Origin: Edaphochlamys debaryana | Lineage: Eukaryota; Chlorophyta; Chlorophyceae; Chlamydomonadales | Length of the DNA: 64,000 bases | Direction of reading: 5' to 3' | NCBI GenBank assembly: GCA_016858145.1 | Contig: JAEHOE010000038.1 | Location: 806,001 to 870,000 of the forward strand | Shown here: piece after piece, positions 1 to 10,880 of the stretch | Position numbering within the stretch: the first letter of the stretch is position 1 | How the letters are laid out: each line of letters opens with the position of its first letter | Program-made: the position numbers and the translations under genes | The notes under the pieces: model-generated | The model's database searches: none | What the model was told of the DNA's origin: nothing | Seen by the model: only the letters and a program-made list of their open reading frames with translations

Positions 1-115
1 GCGCGGGCGCCGACTGCGCCTCGACGTCGAGCCAGGCGCCGCGGTCGTCCGCGGCGCGCTTGCGGCCGCCGTCCTGGGGGCGAGGCTCAGGGCCGTCGAT
101 GCCGGTGGCGTTCAT
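1..115 (-). CDS. 5' end of an unidentified gene, cut by the left edge
   Basis: Reading the minus strand from an ATG at 115, an open frame runs without a stop to the edge of the window. The 38 or so visible residues are hydrophilic, with a small basic cluster (GGRKRAADD) that could be nuclear-localising. Nothing more can be said about function. The frame is short and could be chance in DNA this GC-rich; codon third positions are mostly G or C, as in the real exons nearby. Confidence 0.35.
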   Translation of the reverse strand, partial: MNATGIDGPEPRPQDGGRKRAADDRGAWLDVEAQSAPA

Positions 116-1248
116 CGTGAAGCGCTGAAGGGCCGTGTTGCAGCCGGTGAGTCGAGGAAGGTAAGGTATCAGGCTCGGCACCCGGGCGTCTTGGGCCCAG
201 CTGCGTCTGTTATGTGGCTTGGTTCCTTGCTCCTACGTATGTGCCTCTTGTATCTGGCGCGTCTGAAGGGGCGGATAAGCGAGAGCGAGGCGCCCTGGCC
301 CTTTTGAAGCCGCATTTTGGCGCCCCGGCCCGGCATCCGCCGTGCATGCCAACCGTACCCCCGCCGCGTGTTACCTGCACGGGTTTGCCTACTTCAGGCC
401 TCAGAAAGTGTTGTGAAGGGTAAGGCTATCCAGAGTAAGGCCTACTGTAGGGGGGGGGCGCTGGTCGCCGTGGCGCGCGGAGCCTCGCGGTATCCTGCCT
501 GGACCTGGACGCGCGCGGTCCCAGTCCGAATGCTGCTCCGGCGCGCGGGGGGGGGGGGGGGGCAGCGTCGCAGCCCGTCGTCGGGCACGCAGTGCTGCAG
601 CGCAATCCTACCCAGCACCAGGATGACGTCAAGCAGGAGACACAGCACGTCAGTTCGCGGCACCGGCGGGGGGGAGGTTGGCTGCACGCATGCCCAAGGC
701 AGGCCCGGCACTCAGTAGGTCTTGGGGTCCACTGAATGAACTGCAGTCGGATTGGGGATCCGGGGGCTGTCGAACTGCCGTCTAAACGGCATGCTCCAGC
801 GGACAGCCACCCAGCAGACAGCGCGTTGGGAAAGGGGGAAGCGGCAGGCGACTGGGTGTGGTCCATATTGATTGTCCTGTGATCCGTTCCACCATAGATC
901 AACGGTCAGCACCTTTTGCCTGTCCCACCCACATCCTACTCGTGTTCGCACGTCCTGTCCATCCTTCCTGGCCCTCCTGCCCCACAGCTGGCCGCCAGTT
1001 CTTGACCGCGCAAACATGAGCCCTGCACCAAATGGGGAACGACCGGCATGGACCTCAAGGCCACCGCGCGTGCAAGACAGCTTGCGATGACATGTGCTTT
1101 TGCCCATACCTCCATGCAACCCAGCTCCCCCCACCGTGCCCTATGTCGCCGTCCAACCCAAAGGCCACCACGCATCTCCCACGGATCCCGCCCTTCCCAT
1201 CCACTCTCAGTGCTCCGTAGCCCCTTGGCCCCTTCAACTCCTCACCGC
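116..1248. other. Intergenic, no gene supported
   Basis: Lies between the start of the left-edge gene and the stop codon of the PC4 gene. It contains a G homopolymer at about 548-562. The ORFs here look like frame shadows of GC-rich DNA with no recognisable domain. The part next to 1249 is presumably the 3' UTR of the PC4 gene. Confidence 0.5.
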
Positions 1249-4216
1249 CTACGCCCCGCCCTGCGCCCTGGCCAGTGCAGCGCTGAGCCCCTCCGCTGCC
1301 GCCGCCAGCACCGCCCACTGGGGCGGGCTCATGGACAGCCCCTTCTTGCCGGGGAGCTGCTGCCCGTCCTTCTCGTAGTACTCCCGCACACCCACGTACA
1401 GGCTGCCCTTAAACTCGGACAGGGACACGCGCCGGCTGAAGAGGTTGGGATGGGCAAGAGAGGAGAGGGGCTGAGGAGAGGGCGCACGCCACATAAGAAG
1501 TCGACAGTTTTGCAATACCCCGATCGCGCCAGGTCGACGTGTGAACACCGCAGCACGCACACTGCTCGGGCGTGAGTCGACATGCTCAACCCACATCGCA
1601 TTCCGCCGGCCACGTTGCTCAAGGTGATCTTCCTGTCCTACAGCCCACTGCTGCTTGGTCTGGTGGTGCCACAACCGCACGACCCATATCGCGCCCCCCT
1701 GCACCCACCTTCCGCTGAGCTGCACACTGAAGCCCATGTCCCTCCGCCCCAGCGCCTCGCTGACCGCCGGCACGGAGGCGGCCACGGTGGCCCAGTCGGC
1801 GGGGGAGAGCGCAATGCCCTTTTGGCCTGTAGAGGGGGAGCGAGACCAGGGAAGGGGGTGTCAAGCATGTGTCGACGGGACCCCCGGGCGTGAACGGCAG
1901 ACAGCCTCAAGGCAAGATGTGCTTGCGGCTGTGCTCCACGAGGCTGGAAACCCAGTGCCTTGACAAGCGTGTTATCCCAACTGCCTGTGAGCCTCACCTG
2001 GGAGGAGCTGCCCGTTCTTCTGCGGGACGGGAGCAAGTGCGTTGGGAGGGGTATTGGAGGAGGGCCAGAGTTGGGCAGGAGCTAAGTGGCTGCACACGCC
2101 CTCCTTACCGCTTGCCCCACAACCTTGCATCCCTCCCTCCCTCCCTCCCTCTCTTCCACCCGCCGCACCTCGTAGAATTCCCGCAGGTCCACCGATATCC
2201 GCCCCCCGAATCGCGAGATGGAGGCGCGCTTCTTGCCCCCCAGCTCCACCACCTCCTCATCACCACCGCCGCCACCGGCCCCAGCGCCGCCAGCAGGTGC
2301 GGCGCGGGGTGGCGGCGCCGCCACCGGCCGTGGGGGCGGCGCGGAAGCGGGGCCCACGGCCGCGGCGGCGGAGGGCCGGGAGGGCGGGGGCGCGGCCGCG
2401 GCGTCGGATGGCTGCGGCGCCGACAGCGGCACTCCCGCCAGGGCGCTGACCTCCCCTGCGGCTGCCAGGAGCGCCTCCGCCTCCGAGGGGTTGAGGTTGA
2501 CGCCCTTCTTGGCTGCGGACAGGTGGAGGCAGAACAAGAGAGACGCATGAGGACGTGTCCCCTGATAGTGGCTCGAAAAACCCCAAGCCGCCCGCTCAGA
2601 GCCGTGCGCAGACAGGACCCCTACTCACTGGGCGCCAGTGTGCCGTCCTTGTCATAATACTCCCGGATGTTGAGGTAGTACGTTCCCCTATGTACGGCAT
2701 GGAGGTGGGATCATGCGCGAGCCGTCAAAGGTGAGGCGAAGGAGGGCCAACCCCAAAGGCGAAAGCCGGGCAATGCTTGCTCTCCCCCAGCCTCCCGCCC
2801 GCCGAAGCCAGGGAGGGCCAGCCCCACAACCACAGCCAATCCTCCCAGGCCCCCTCACTTGAACTCCGAGACCGACGCAAGTCGCTTCTCCGAGAGCGTC
2901 ACCGCCTCCGCACCGCGGTCGTGCGCGTTCTGAGCGGCCACCAGCCTGGGCGGCAAGAAGGAGGAGGGGTGCGAGCGCGTAAAGGCGCGGCGGGAGGGGA
3001 ACAGCAAAGACCAGGTTCGCACCCCGCAACGTTGACAGCGCTACCCCTTCCCCCTTCCCCACACAACCCCCACCCCTCTCGCCTGGTCAGCTGCCCCGCC
3101 AGGTGCGCCCACTCCCCCGGGTGCAGCGACAGGCCCTTGGCCCCGGGCAGCTCAGCGCCGTCTTTCTGAGGTGTTGAAGGAGGGGCATAAGGGGTTGGGA
3201 AGGTCAGAGCCCGTTCAGAGTCCGTTCCAACAGGTCAAGTCACCAGCCCATGGCTCCCTGCCCTCTCCCCACCTCATAGAACTCGCGGATGTCGACGTAC
3301 AGCTTGCCCTCCCAGCGCCGCACGCGCGCCCTCCGCTTGCCGCTCAGCTCCACGCTCAGCAGAAGCTCCTCGCCGCCCCCCGCACCACTGCCGCGGGACC
3401 GCTTGGCGCTGCCCGGCTTGGACGCCCCCGCCCCCGCCCCCGCGCGCTTACGGCCGCCGGCAGCGGCAGGGGCCTCCTCCTCCTCTTCGTCGTCCTCCCC
3501 GTGGCCGTAGCCGAGTGCACCCGCGGGCTGTGCGGTGGTGCCGGGGGCGTCTGCGGCCTCCGCTGCGTCCAGCTCTGCGAGGTAGTCATCGATGATGGAC
3601 TGCGGGGGGGAAGGGGGGAGGGGGGGTTGGACAGGGTGATGTCGTTACACGGTACCGTCACTGCAGGGGTAAGTGGTGGTGGTGCGAACACGTTCGCAGC
3701 CGCTTCCGTCCCTCCCGCCACCCACCGACACGAGTGGCTTGTGGGCCTTGACCAAGTCCAGGGGCAGCCCCAGGGCCCCCGCCACATGCTCCAGCACGAT
3801 GCGCTCCGTGGTCACCTCCATGTCAGCGGTCTTCAGGAACTCCCGAACGACCTGGAGGTTTGGGGATACATCGGGCGGGTATGACATGACGACAGCACGG
3901 TTGATGCTGGGGGCGAGGGGTCCGAGGTTGTAGGCGGGGAGGAGCACTGGAGTGGGGTTCGCCGGGGAGGGGGCTTGCGGGCATGCACGTCCACACGAGG
4001 TCATGCCGGACCAAGCGCGAGTCAGCACGCACCCCCCTGGGCTATGCTTGAGGTCACGAAGGTCAAGAAGGCCCCCCCCCTGGAAGGCTCTGCTAGGCTT
4101 GGGCATCAACAGCCCAGCCCAGCCCAGCCCCAGCCCCGCGATGCGAGCGCCAAGGATCCCGCCACTCCGTTCGCTAAGCACAAGCGCACCTCCTGTATGC
4201 GCTCCTCATCCGCCAT
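1249..4216 (-). CDS. DEK_C plus four tandem PC4 domains, transcriptional coactivator
   Basis: Proposed exons, 5' to 3': 4190-4216, about 3726-3851, 3273-3599, 3083-3165, 2859-2945, 2629-2687, 2169-2512, 1998-2019, 1709-1826, 1249-1435; phases agree throughout, giving about 459 residues. The start MADEERIQE joins to VVREFLKTADMEV, a DEK C-terminal-type DNA-binding domain as in plant KELP. An acidic and basic linker follows, then four PC4/p15 domains, each with the hallmark REYYEKDG...LPGKKG pattern: RWEGKLYVDIREFYE, GTYYLNIREYYDKDG, FGGRISVDLREFYE and FKGSLYVGVREYYEKDG. PC4 proteins bind single-stranded DNA and melted promoters in the nucleus, normally as a dimer of one-domain chains; four copies in one chain is unusual. 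The 22-base exon at 1998-2019 and a GC-AG intron after 3083 are supported by phase. The gene family is clear; the exact exon 2 donor is not. Confidence 0.88.
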
Positions 4217-4570
4217 CCTTGCTCGTGCTGCAACGCAGCGCTGAGCCCCGAGACGGCGAGCTGGCGCAGGGCGATGCGAAGGCCGCGCAGCCTCGCGAGG
4301 CCGCAAGCCCACACGCGGCAAGCTGTGCTTAGTGTAGATAGCAGGGGTGGCTTTACCAGCGCGCGGGCAGTGGAAGCCTCGCAGAACGAGCATAAAGCCG
4401 CCTGTGGTGCAGGCTGCGCTCAGGCTTATCAGTGATACAAGCTTGCGTTAGTAAGCATGTGGCGAGGAAGCGACTGCAGGCAAAGCCATCGCGAAAGACA
4501 GCTGTGGTCGCACGGCGGCATGCATGCTGGGGTTCGTGCCCACGCGCGACCTGTTACCCCTCCGCCCCGC
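4140..4570 (+). repeat. Dispersed repeat family, copy 1
   Basis: Shares ordered blocks with 42035-42480 and partly with 15030-15330: ggatcccgccactccg, then gcgaaggccgcgcaa/gc, then gtcgcgaaagacagct, then ttcgtgcccnnngcgcgaccn-ttacccctccgccc. Block order and spacing are kept between copies 1 and 2, so this is one element, not chance words. It begins inside intron 1 of the PC4 gene and covers exon 1. Element type is unknown; no terminal repeats found. Confidence 0.5.
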
Positions 4571-6109
4571 CACACATCGCCGTCACCGGCGCATTCACGT
4601 CCATGTTAACGCAGTAGTCAGTGGACAACGACAGCCATACCGTAAGGCACAACAAGGCCAGCGTATGGGGAACGAAAGCCAGACCGCATGGGCGCCATAT
4701 GTAGACAACAGTCTCGCCAGACAAAGTGAAGGCACACGGCAGAGGCAAGTCACAACTGCAAGCTGCCCTGACGCCGCCAGACCTCACTGGCAGCCAGCCC
4801 TTCTGTGTTATGCCTCCGCCTCTAGTCCCCGCCTGCTGTAACTCACGTGCCAGCTTGCTGGGCATGCATTCTAGCCATCGCCCGTCTCAGGCGCTTGGGC
4901 CTACCTGCCCCCGACCTGTCACCTTCCGCCCTGCCACAAGGCCAGCGTAAGGGCAACGTAGCCCCTCCGCCCCCTTCGTCGTCGGCGTATACAACGCGGC
5001 AGTCAGTGGGCAACAAGCCAACAACGCAGGCCAGCGCCTGATCCTCTCTGCCCTGGCCTCGCCCCCCTGCCATATAACAGCCACAGCAGGAGGCACAACG
5101 AGGCGCGAGAAGACACGTCGTAAGGATTTGCCGTCAGGAACCAATGGCCACCAACGGCTCATCATCAGGGCTCCCATTTCTACATGACAGCCTCGCCTTG
5201 ACAGGGAAATCCCAGAGAACGAAGCCACGTGCAGGGCACATGCAGTAGGCCATCTACGAGTCCAGCCACCCGAGCGCCACACCCGAGTGCCACACCGTCA
5301 AACAGGCTCTGTGAAGTGTGGTCATCGACCCAGTCACCCTTTCCATACGGTACAGCAAAGAGCAGAGACGCATTCCGCCAAACTAGCGCAAACCCGCCGC
5401 CCGCCTGTACGCCCTCCGCATCCTGCCATACATATACCGCGTTTGATTAAGTCGCCCGCTCAATGTGTGGAGCCCAGCTTGCATACGCCGCTGTACCTAG
5501 GCCCTCGCTCCTCACTCCGGCTCCGGCGCCCACACCTCTCCCCTACAGCAGCCATAGAACCTGACGCCACGCACGTTCCAATCCGTCCCATCAGAGGCCT
5601 CAACTGCGGTATGTGCGCCTCGAATTCTTTTGAGGCTCCGCAGCAGCATTGCCAACAACAGCATAGCCGGTAACTCAAGCATAAGCCATACATGCTGCGG
5701 GAGCGGGAGGACGGTCCCGTTAGGGGGCGTTCGGGAGCGGAAGCGAAGTTAGAGCGGAGGATACCGGACCTCACCGTGCGCTTGTCATCCACCGGGCACC
5801 CTCCCAGCACCAACGGGCAGTCGCCACAGCACAACCATGACCACTGCTATCGCACAATCGCAAGGAGAAGTTGCCCAATTGCTCGACCAAAGCCGGCGAC
5901 CCACCGACCCGCGGCAGGGCCCATGCAGCCGCCCGGAGAACAGAAGCGGACCAGCCACATGGACCAGACAGCGAGGCGCTGGAGGACATAGTTTGCACCG
6001 CGCAAATTAGTACAGCCATAATAACAACGCGTCGAGCTTAGTACGCCGCCGCTTGTTCAAAGAACACACGATATGAACACAGGACACCTGCGAAGCGAAA
6101 GCCGCACGT
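4217..6109. other. Repeat-rich intergenic DNA upstream of the PC4 gene
   Basis: No gene is supported. The left part (about 4140-4570) recurs in diverged form near 15.0-15.3 kb and 42.0-42.5 kb. Stretches around 4600-4690 and 4920-5030 resemble each other (shared words such as caaggccagcgta and cagtcagtgg). A stretch around 5485-5560 resembles the 3' end of NHL-BTB gene A near 10860-10920 (shared ctgtacctaggc). The region looks like a patchwork of old transposon and gene debris. Confidence 0.5.
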
Positions 6110-7150
6110 ATGGACGCGTTACTCGCGCGGGGACAGCAACCAGACGGGAGCAGCGCCGAAGAAGGAGGCAACAATGGGCGGCGACGCGTGCATTGCATGT
6201 ACGTCTACATTAGCGACAGTTCAAGCGAGTCCGCGCAGCCGAGTGATGATGAGGACAGCAGCGGCAGCGACAGCGAGTGGGACCCCGAACGGGGCACATC
6301 GCGGCAGCGGACCAACATGGGCGCATCGACCAGCGCAGCAGCAGGACCACCTGCTGCCCGCGGACGGGGGCGGAACGGCAGAGGGCGGGGCCGAGGACGG
6401 GATCCAGGCCAGCCGACCGCGAGTGCTGACGGGCGGGAGGAGGGACGCGGGCAGGCAGCCAGCCCCAGGCACAGCCAGGGAGAGAACACCGAAGAGGAGG
6501 AACCTGCCCCACAGGCGGCGCAGGGCAAGCGGCGGGGAGGCAGACAGCGGGGAAGCGGCCGCGGGCGCCAACGGGATCGCATAGCCCATAGAGCTGAAGG
6601 GAGGAGGCGGTCGGCATCAGCCCGTACAGCTGTGCCCGAAACCGCAGCCGAGAGGGTTGTGCGCCTCGAAGCCCAGCGGTTGAAGGACCTGCATCGGGGG
6701 GAGCGAGCGGGGACGCCGGAGCGAATCCAGCGGCAAGCGGCCAACACTGCAGTCACGCGCACACGGCGGGCCCGCGCCCGTGCCGAGCGCAGCCGCAGCC
6801 CAGCACAGGACGTGACTGGGCCCGGCCCCAGCTCTGAGGCCGCAGCCCGGAAGGAGCAGCAACGTCTCCGACGCAACGCGCTCGCGCGGGAGAAGCGCGC
6901 GGCGGAAACCCCGGCGCAGAAGCAAGCACGGTGCGCTGCCCGGAGGGCGCATAACGAGAAGCGCGCCGCGGAGAAAGCAGCAGCGGCCGCCGCCACCCCC
7001 GAGGCGCAGGCGGAAGCACAGCTGCAGGCGCGGACAGCGCTACAGAGGGCGCAACTGCGACAGCTGGCCGGCCTGGTGAGGCGGGAAAGGGCTCCGCCAA
7101 ATGCGCCCTCCGCCGCCTTCTTGAATCAACAGAGCTACGGACCCCCTTGA
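6110..7150 (+). CDS. Basic, low-complexity protein of unknown function, possibly transposon-derived
   Basis: A single 346-codon ORF with a good ATG. The N-terminal part is acidic and serine-rich (SDSSSESAQPSDDEDSSGSD), followed by Arg/Gly-rich stretches (RGRGRNGRGRGRGR) and a C-terminal helix-prone region with Arg/Ala repeats (LRRNALAREKRAAETPAQ; ARRAHNEKRAAEKAAA). I recognise no enzyme domain. Arg/Ala/Glu repeats like these occur in the N-terminal parts of large transposon proteins, and the ORF sits next to a broken LINE, so it could be the remnant of another element; it could also be a host nucleic-acid-binding protein. Low complexity means the ORF length is weak evidence on its own. Confidence 0.4.
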   Translation: MDALLARGQQPDGSSAEEGGNNGRRRVHCMYVYISDSSSESAQPSDDEDSSGSDSEWDPERGTSRQRTNMGASTSAAAGPPAARGRGRNGRGRGRGRDPGQPTASADGREEGRGQAASPRHSQGENTEEEEPAPQAAQGKRRGGRQRGSGRGRQRDRIAHRAEGRRRSASARTAVPETAAERVVRLEAQRLKDLHRGERAGTPERIQRQAANTAVTRTRRARARAERSRSPAQDVTGPGPSSEAAARKEQQRLRRNALAREKRAAETPAQKQARCAARRAHNEKRAAEKAAAAAATPEAQAEAQLQARTALQRAQLRQLAGLVRRERAPPNAPSAAFLNQQSYGPP

Positions 7151-7245
7151 CCCAAAGGCCATGTACCGCCCCAAGTGGTGCTGCATATTGTTGCTGTACA
7201 AGTCAAGCTCAAGTTCTGCGCGCTCAAGCCCACAGACTGCTAAAT

Positions 7246-7830
7246 TCAAGGCACGAACTGTGGCTTCAATTTGGGGGAGGGCAGGGAGGAGTCCGGCGAC
7301 TCATGGGGTGCAGGGGCTGAGCTTGCCTGGGCGAGGCGGGGGCCCAGCGTTGATTCCAGGAAACGGCGGCGCGCGGCTGTGCTGTCGCATTGGAGGTATG
7401 CGCTGGTGAGGGTCAGGGAATGGCCGCCCCATTGTATTGGGACTTGCACCAGGCGGCCGTCTGCGTCCGTGGCTGAGGGAGAGTCGGGGGCTGTGAGGCT
7501 GCCAGATGTGATGAGGGCGCTCCTGATAAAGACGCCCGCGGGTCCGCCCCGTGGCCCTTTGCCGGCTGGGCTCCAGTACGTCTGCCAGTCGCTCACATGT
7601 AGTGCAGCCGCCACGCCGCTAATGCTGGTCCGGGCGGCGTTGACCCTGTCCGCCGGAAGTTTGGTCTCCTGTACTAACACTACGTCCAGGCGTTGCCGCG
7701 CCCACAGCTGCGTGAGGGCTGTGAGCCGGTCAAGCCCTCGATTCGTTCCCCCAAACAGGCCTCTTACGTTGTGCGTTGCAAGACGCAGCGGCGGCAGCGT
7801 TGCCGCCGCATGGTGGCGCTGCCCCGGCAC
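7246..7830 (-). pseudogene. LINE ORF2 fragment: endonuclease domain
   Basis: The frame contains LRLATHNVRGL and LDVVLVQETKL, the Asn- and Glu-bearing metal-site motifs of the endonuclease/exonuclease/phosphatase fold in LINE ORF2 proteins, then YLQCDSTAARRRFLEST. After about residue 165 it becomes low-complexity and stops, so later endonuclease motifs and the reverse transcriptase are lost. There is no ATG at the ORF1/ORF2 boundary; the frame opens three bases after the ORF1 TAA (TAAGTG), which may mean reinitiation in the intact element. Confidence 0.7.
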
Positions 7831-9709
7831 TTAGATCTTGGGGCCTACCGAGGCTGCGGCATAGGTGAGGTGGCGCCGCGCGGAGCCGCTCACCCATCCC
7901 TCCTCCGTCATGTCCGTCTCCAACACCCCCGTGGTCGGGGACTGAGGGAGGCACGGCCTCTTTGGGTCGCCCTGGTCTGCCGGGCTTCCTGGGCTGCGGC
8001 CGCGGCCGGCGCCGCCCAGGCCGCCGCCCAGGCCGCCGCCCAGGCCGCCGCCGCGGCTGATCTGCCCCCCTCGGCCACCGCCCGGGCACCTGTAGCTCGC
8101 CTGCACCAGGGCTACCAGGCTCTCCGCCTCCTCCCCGCTGCCCTCGCCCAGCACCTGCGCCGCGGCCGTGAGAAGGGCGGGTGGCGGGGCTGTCGGGTCG
8201 CCCGTGCCCTGAGGGGCAGGGGCCGGGGCTGTCGCCCCCGCCGCCACCACCTCCCCAGCTGCCGGAGCCGTGGACGTCTGCTCCCGCAGATTGGCCATTG
8301 CCCCCTCAGTCAGCCTGCGCAGGCGCCCCGAGGCCTCCTGCTCCTGCTCCAGGCTCGCTGCCGCTGCCGCTGCCGCCTGCTCCGGCTCAGTGCGGTCTGC
8401 CGCCCCCTGCTCCTGCTGGCCGCCGCCGGCTGCCGGCTGCGCCTGGCCCTGGCCCTGGCCCTGGCCCTGCTCGGCACCGGGCTCCCGCTCGGCCCCCTCC
8501 TCCTGCTCTGCGCCCGCCTCCACCGCGGCATCCGCCGCCGGCTCGGCCCCGGCCTCCTCCTCGACACCCGCCCCCTGCTCGGCGCCCGCAGCTGCAGCGA
8601 CCGCCGCAGCCGCCGCTGCCGCCGCTGCCACCTCCTGCTGAGCGCGCGCCGCCGCTGCTGCCTGCAGCTCCGCCTGCGCCGCCCGTGCCGCCGCCACCTG
8701 GTCTGCGACGGACGCCCTGATGCCTGCCTCGCGCTCCGCGCGCATCGCCGCGCGGGCGGCGCGAGCCTGCTCCTCAATGTGCGCCTTGAGCTCTGCGTTG
8801 TCCACCTCATCCGCCCAGCACCCAAGGGGCTCCTCCTCGTCCTCGGCCGCAACCGCCGTCCTCGTCTGACAGATCCACCCAGCCTGACTGGATCTTCCCA
8901 ATGGCCTCCACGACGCCGGGCCTGGTCGCCTTTGACCTCCGCTGCCGCCCCCTGAACCAGGGGAACTACATCCGCGCCTACAGGGCGGGAGAGCGCCTGC
9001 ACGCGGACTTCGTGCCCGTCAGCGTAGTCCCCGCCTTGAAGTACAGGATCCACCGGTCTGCCGAGGGGAGGCCCGTGCAGCCGTCCGTGTGCCGGTGCGC
9101 GTTGCAGGGGTTGGTGCCCAGGGCCTGGCGGGCCACGTCCAGCACCTGCTTGTCCTCGTACCGGCCGGGCCAGCCAAAGCTGTCCAGGGTGGTTAGGTCC
9201 TCGATGACTTCGGGCTCCCAGTTGAGGGCGGGCAGGGTGGGGCCGGTGGAGCGTCGGCCGGGGTCGGAGATGGCGGGGGCACGGAGGGCGACCGGGGCCC
9301 CATATGGCGTGTCCTCGTCGGCCTCCGCAGCAGCGACCAACGACTCCAGAACGGCCCGCGCTTTGTCGCCGATTTCCAGCGTGACGGCTGCCTCGCACCC
9401 CGAGTCGGAGTCCGTGAAGCGGATTGTGCCGATGGTCATCAGCGTGTTTGGGTTTTTTCTGTCGCCGAGTAGCTTGTCGGTGATCGTTCCAAAGGAGAGC
9501 TTTACCAGGTGCAGGTAGTCCTGTTTGAGTTGGGCCGCGGTGAGGCCCTCGATGTTGGCGGCTAGTCTCAGGCGCGGGAGGCGCTCAGCGCGCGGAGGAT
9601 TCCTGAGGACATATGGAATCTTAGGGCGGGGAGCGCTAGACGCTCCCCGCCAGGCCGCTGGTCGCGACATGTCGCCGCCGACCACACTACGGGTGTGGTC
9701 GCGTCCCAT
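7831..9709 (-). pseudogene. LINE ORF1, inactivated
   Basis: Starts at an ATG at 9709 and reads MGRDHTRSVVGGDMSRP onward. It meets two in-frame TAG codons at 8978-8980 and 8966-8968, continues in the same frame through GKIQSGWVDLSDEDGG, then shifts frame near 8855-8865 into an Ala/Glu/Gln-rich coiled-coil-like tail ending at the stop at 7831. Both TAG codons would be TAC (Tyr) by one change. The product would be the nucleic-acid-binding ORF1 protein of the element; no clear zinc knuckle was seen, although CNAHRHTDGC is Cys/His-rich. Confidence 0.65.
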
Positions 9710-9731
9710 GGTGGGGGTTGGGGGTTGGGGG

Positions 9732-9757
9732 GGTGTTCTAGTGTTCTAGTGTTCTAG
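9732..9757 (+). repeat. Short tandem repeat, three copies of gtgttcta
   Basis: Three consecutive 8-base units at the upstream edge of the LINE, preceded by a G-rich stretch. May mark the element's 5' end or its insertion junction. Confidence 0.5.
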
Positions 9758-9953
9758 GGTCCGGAGCAGGGCCCTGCCCACGCGGTCCAGGCAGGGGACG
9801 GCCTGGGGAGGAGTGGGGCAGGGAGAAACCCTTGGGGAACGTGCCGTGGGCTGTAACCGTTGGCTGGTCCGCAGAATGCGAGCGAGCAGCAAGATCAGCC
9901 TAGGGCTAGTGACTTGGGCCGCTGTGCTCACCGCCTCGAGCTGCAGCTTGCCC

Positions 9954-10484
9954 TCAAGCGGTCCCGCGATCTGCGGAGCGCCCATGTGAAACCTCTTCCA
10001 GCCTGCGGCGGTCGTCGTCGTTCATGGCAACCCACAAACCTTCCGGCAGCAGGACGCCTCCCTCCAACGCGGCAGTGTAGTTACTCATCTCAAAGCCGCC
10101 TGGCAACGAAGAGGGGGACCTCGCTTGTTGATGGCAGTCTTGATGGCAGAGCACAATGGCACGGTTGGCTCGCAACGTGGTCTCCCACGCCAGCAGCTCT
10201 TTGCCGGAGCGACGAGCGTAGCCCTCGCCAGGGATACCGCTAGCGGCGCCCAGCTTGGTGGCGTCCGAAGACTCAAAGAAGCGATGGCAAGCCTGCAGCC
10301 CGCCGCCCAAGCGCTCCTCGACATCGGCATCGCCCAGCTTCAGGACAACGACGCCGAGCTTGTTGAGCGCTTCCCATATCTTATCACAACTTCGGCGGTA
10401 GGCGCCGAGGACTGACTCGTTCGGAGGTGGGTGAGCAGTGAGGATGTCGGCAGTTGCGAACTCAAGCACAGCCAACGCTGTCAT
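9954..10484 (-). pseudogene. 2-oxoglutarate/Fe(II) oxygenase-like N-terminal fragment
   Basis: An ATG at 10484 opens a 176-codon frame. The segment LGVVVLKLGD, then a helix with HRFFESSDATK, then GEGYARRSGKELLAWE resembles the N-terminal region of the isopenicillin-N-synthase-like dioxygenase family (truncation of intake, then a G-Y-x-R turn). The catalytic HxD...H half is missing: the frame stops at 9954 and the LINE begins about 200 bases further. It may be an exon of a gene broken by that insertion, or an unrelated frame. Family assignment is tentative. Confidence 0.35.
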
Positions 10485-10880
10485 GGTGGCTAAGGGTGTC
10501 TATGTGCTAACGCTATGAGGCAAGTGTGGTCTCTTGGGGGGAGCAGTTGAGCCGATCGCGTCTTGCATGTGCGCGGCACACACGCCGCACGCCGCCTGCC
10601 TCTGGCCTGCCTACCGTGCTGTGTGCCAGGCAGGGGCAAAGATTGAACCACACCGCAAAAGAAACAAGTGGCAGTTGAGCCCTCATGCCCTGCCAGCATC
10701 ACAGTCCGTGCCGACTCATCCGCTTGCCCAACGCCCTCATCCGCGTGCCCCGCCTGCTGCACCTTTGCTTTTTCCTCAGTCATCAGCTTAAGAGCGTCAC
10801 GTATGCACACCCAGCGCCACACCCTACGTGCAAAGCCTGCCATGCATACCGGTATGCCGCTGTACCTAGGCCGCTCCTCC
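10485..10880. other. Intergenic, downstream of NHL-BTB gene A
   Basis: About 400 bases between the ORF starting at 10484 and the stop codon of gene A. Part is probably the gene A 3' UTR. No feature recognised. Confidence 0.45.

Larger units (their letters stand above)
7246..9740 (-). mobile_element. Degenerate non-LTR retrotransposon (LINE), 5' half only
   Basis: On the minus strand an ORF1-like frame is followed directly by the start of ORF2 with an apurinic-type endonuclease domain. The reverse transcriptase is absent: homology ends inside the endonuclease near 7330. Keeping the 5' end and losing the 3' end is opposite to usual LINE 5' truncation and suggests later deletion or rearrangement. 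The 3x repeat of gtgttcta at 9732-9757 lies at its upstream edge. No target-site duplication could be found because the 3' end is missing. Confidence 0.75.

Noticed and set aside
7693..8955. 420-codon plus-strand ORF
   Set aside because: Opposite the LINE ORF1 coiled-coil tail; Leu/Arg-rich composition is explained by the antisense of Ala/Glu/Gln codons.
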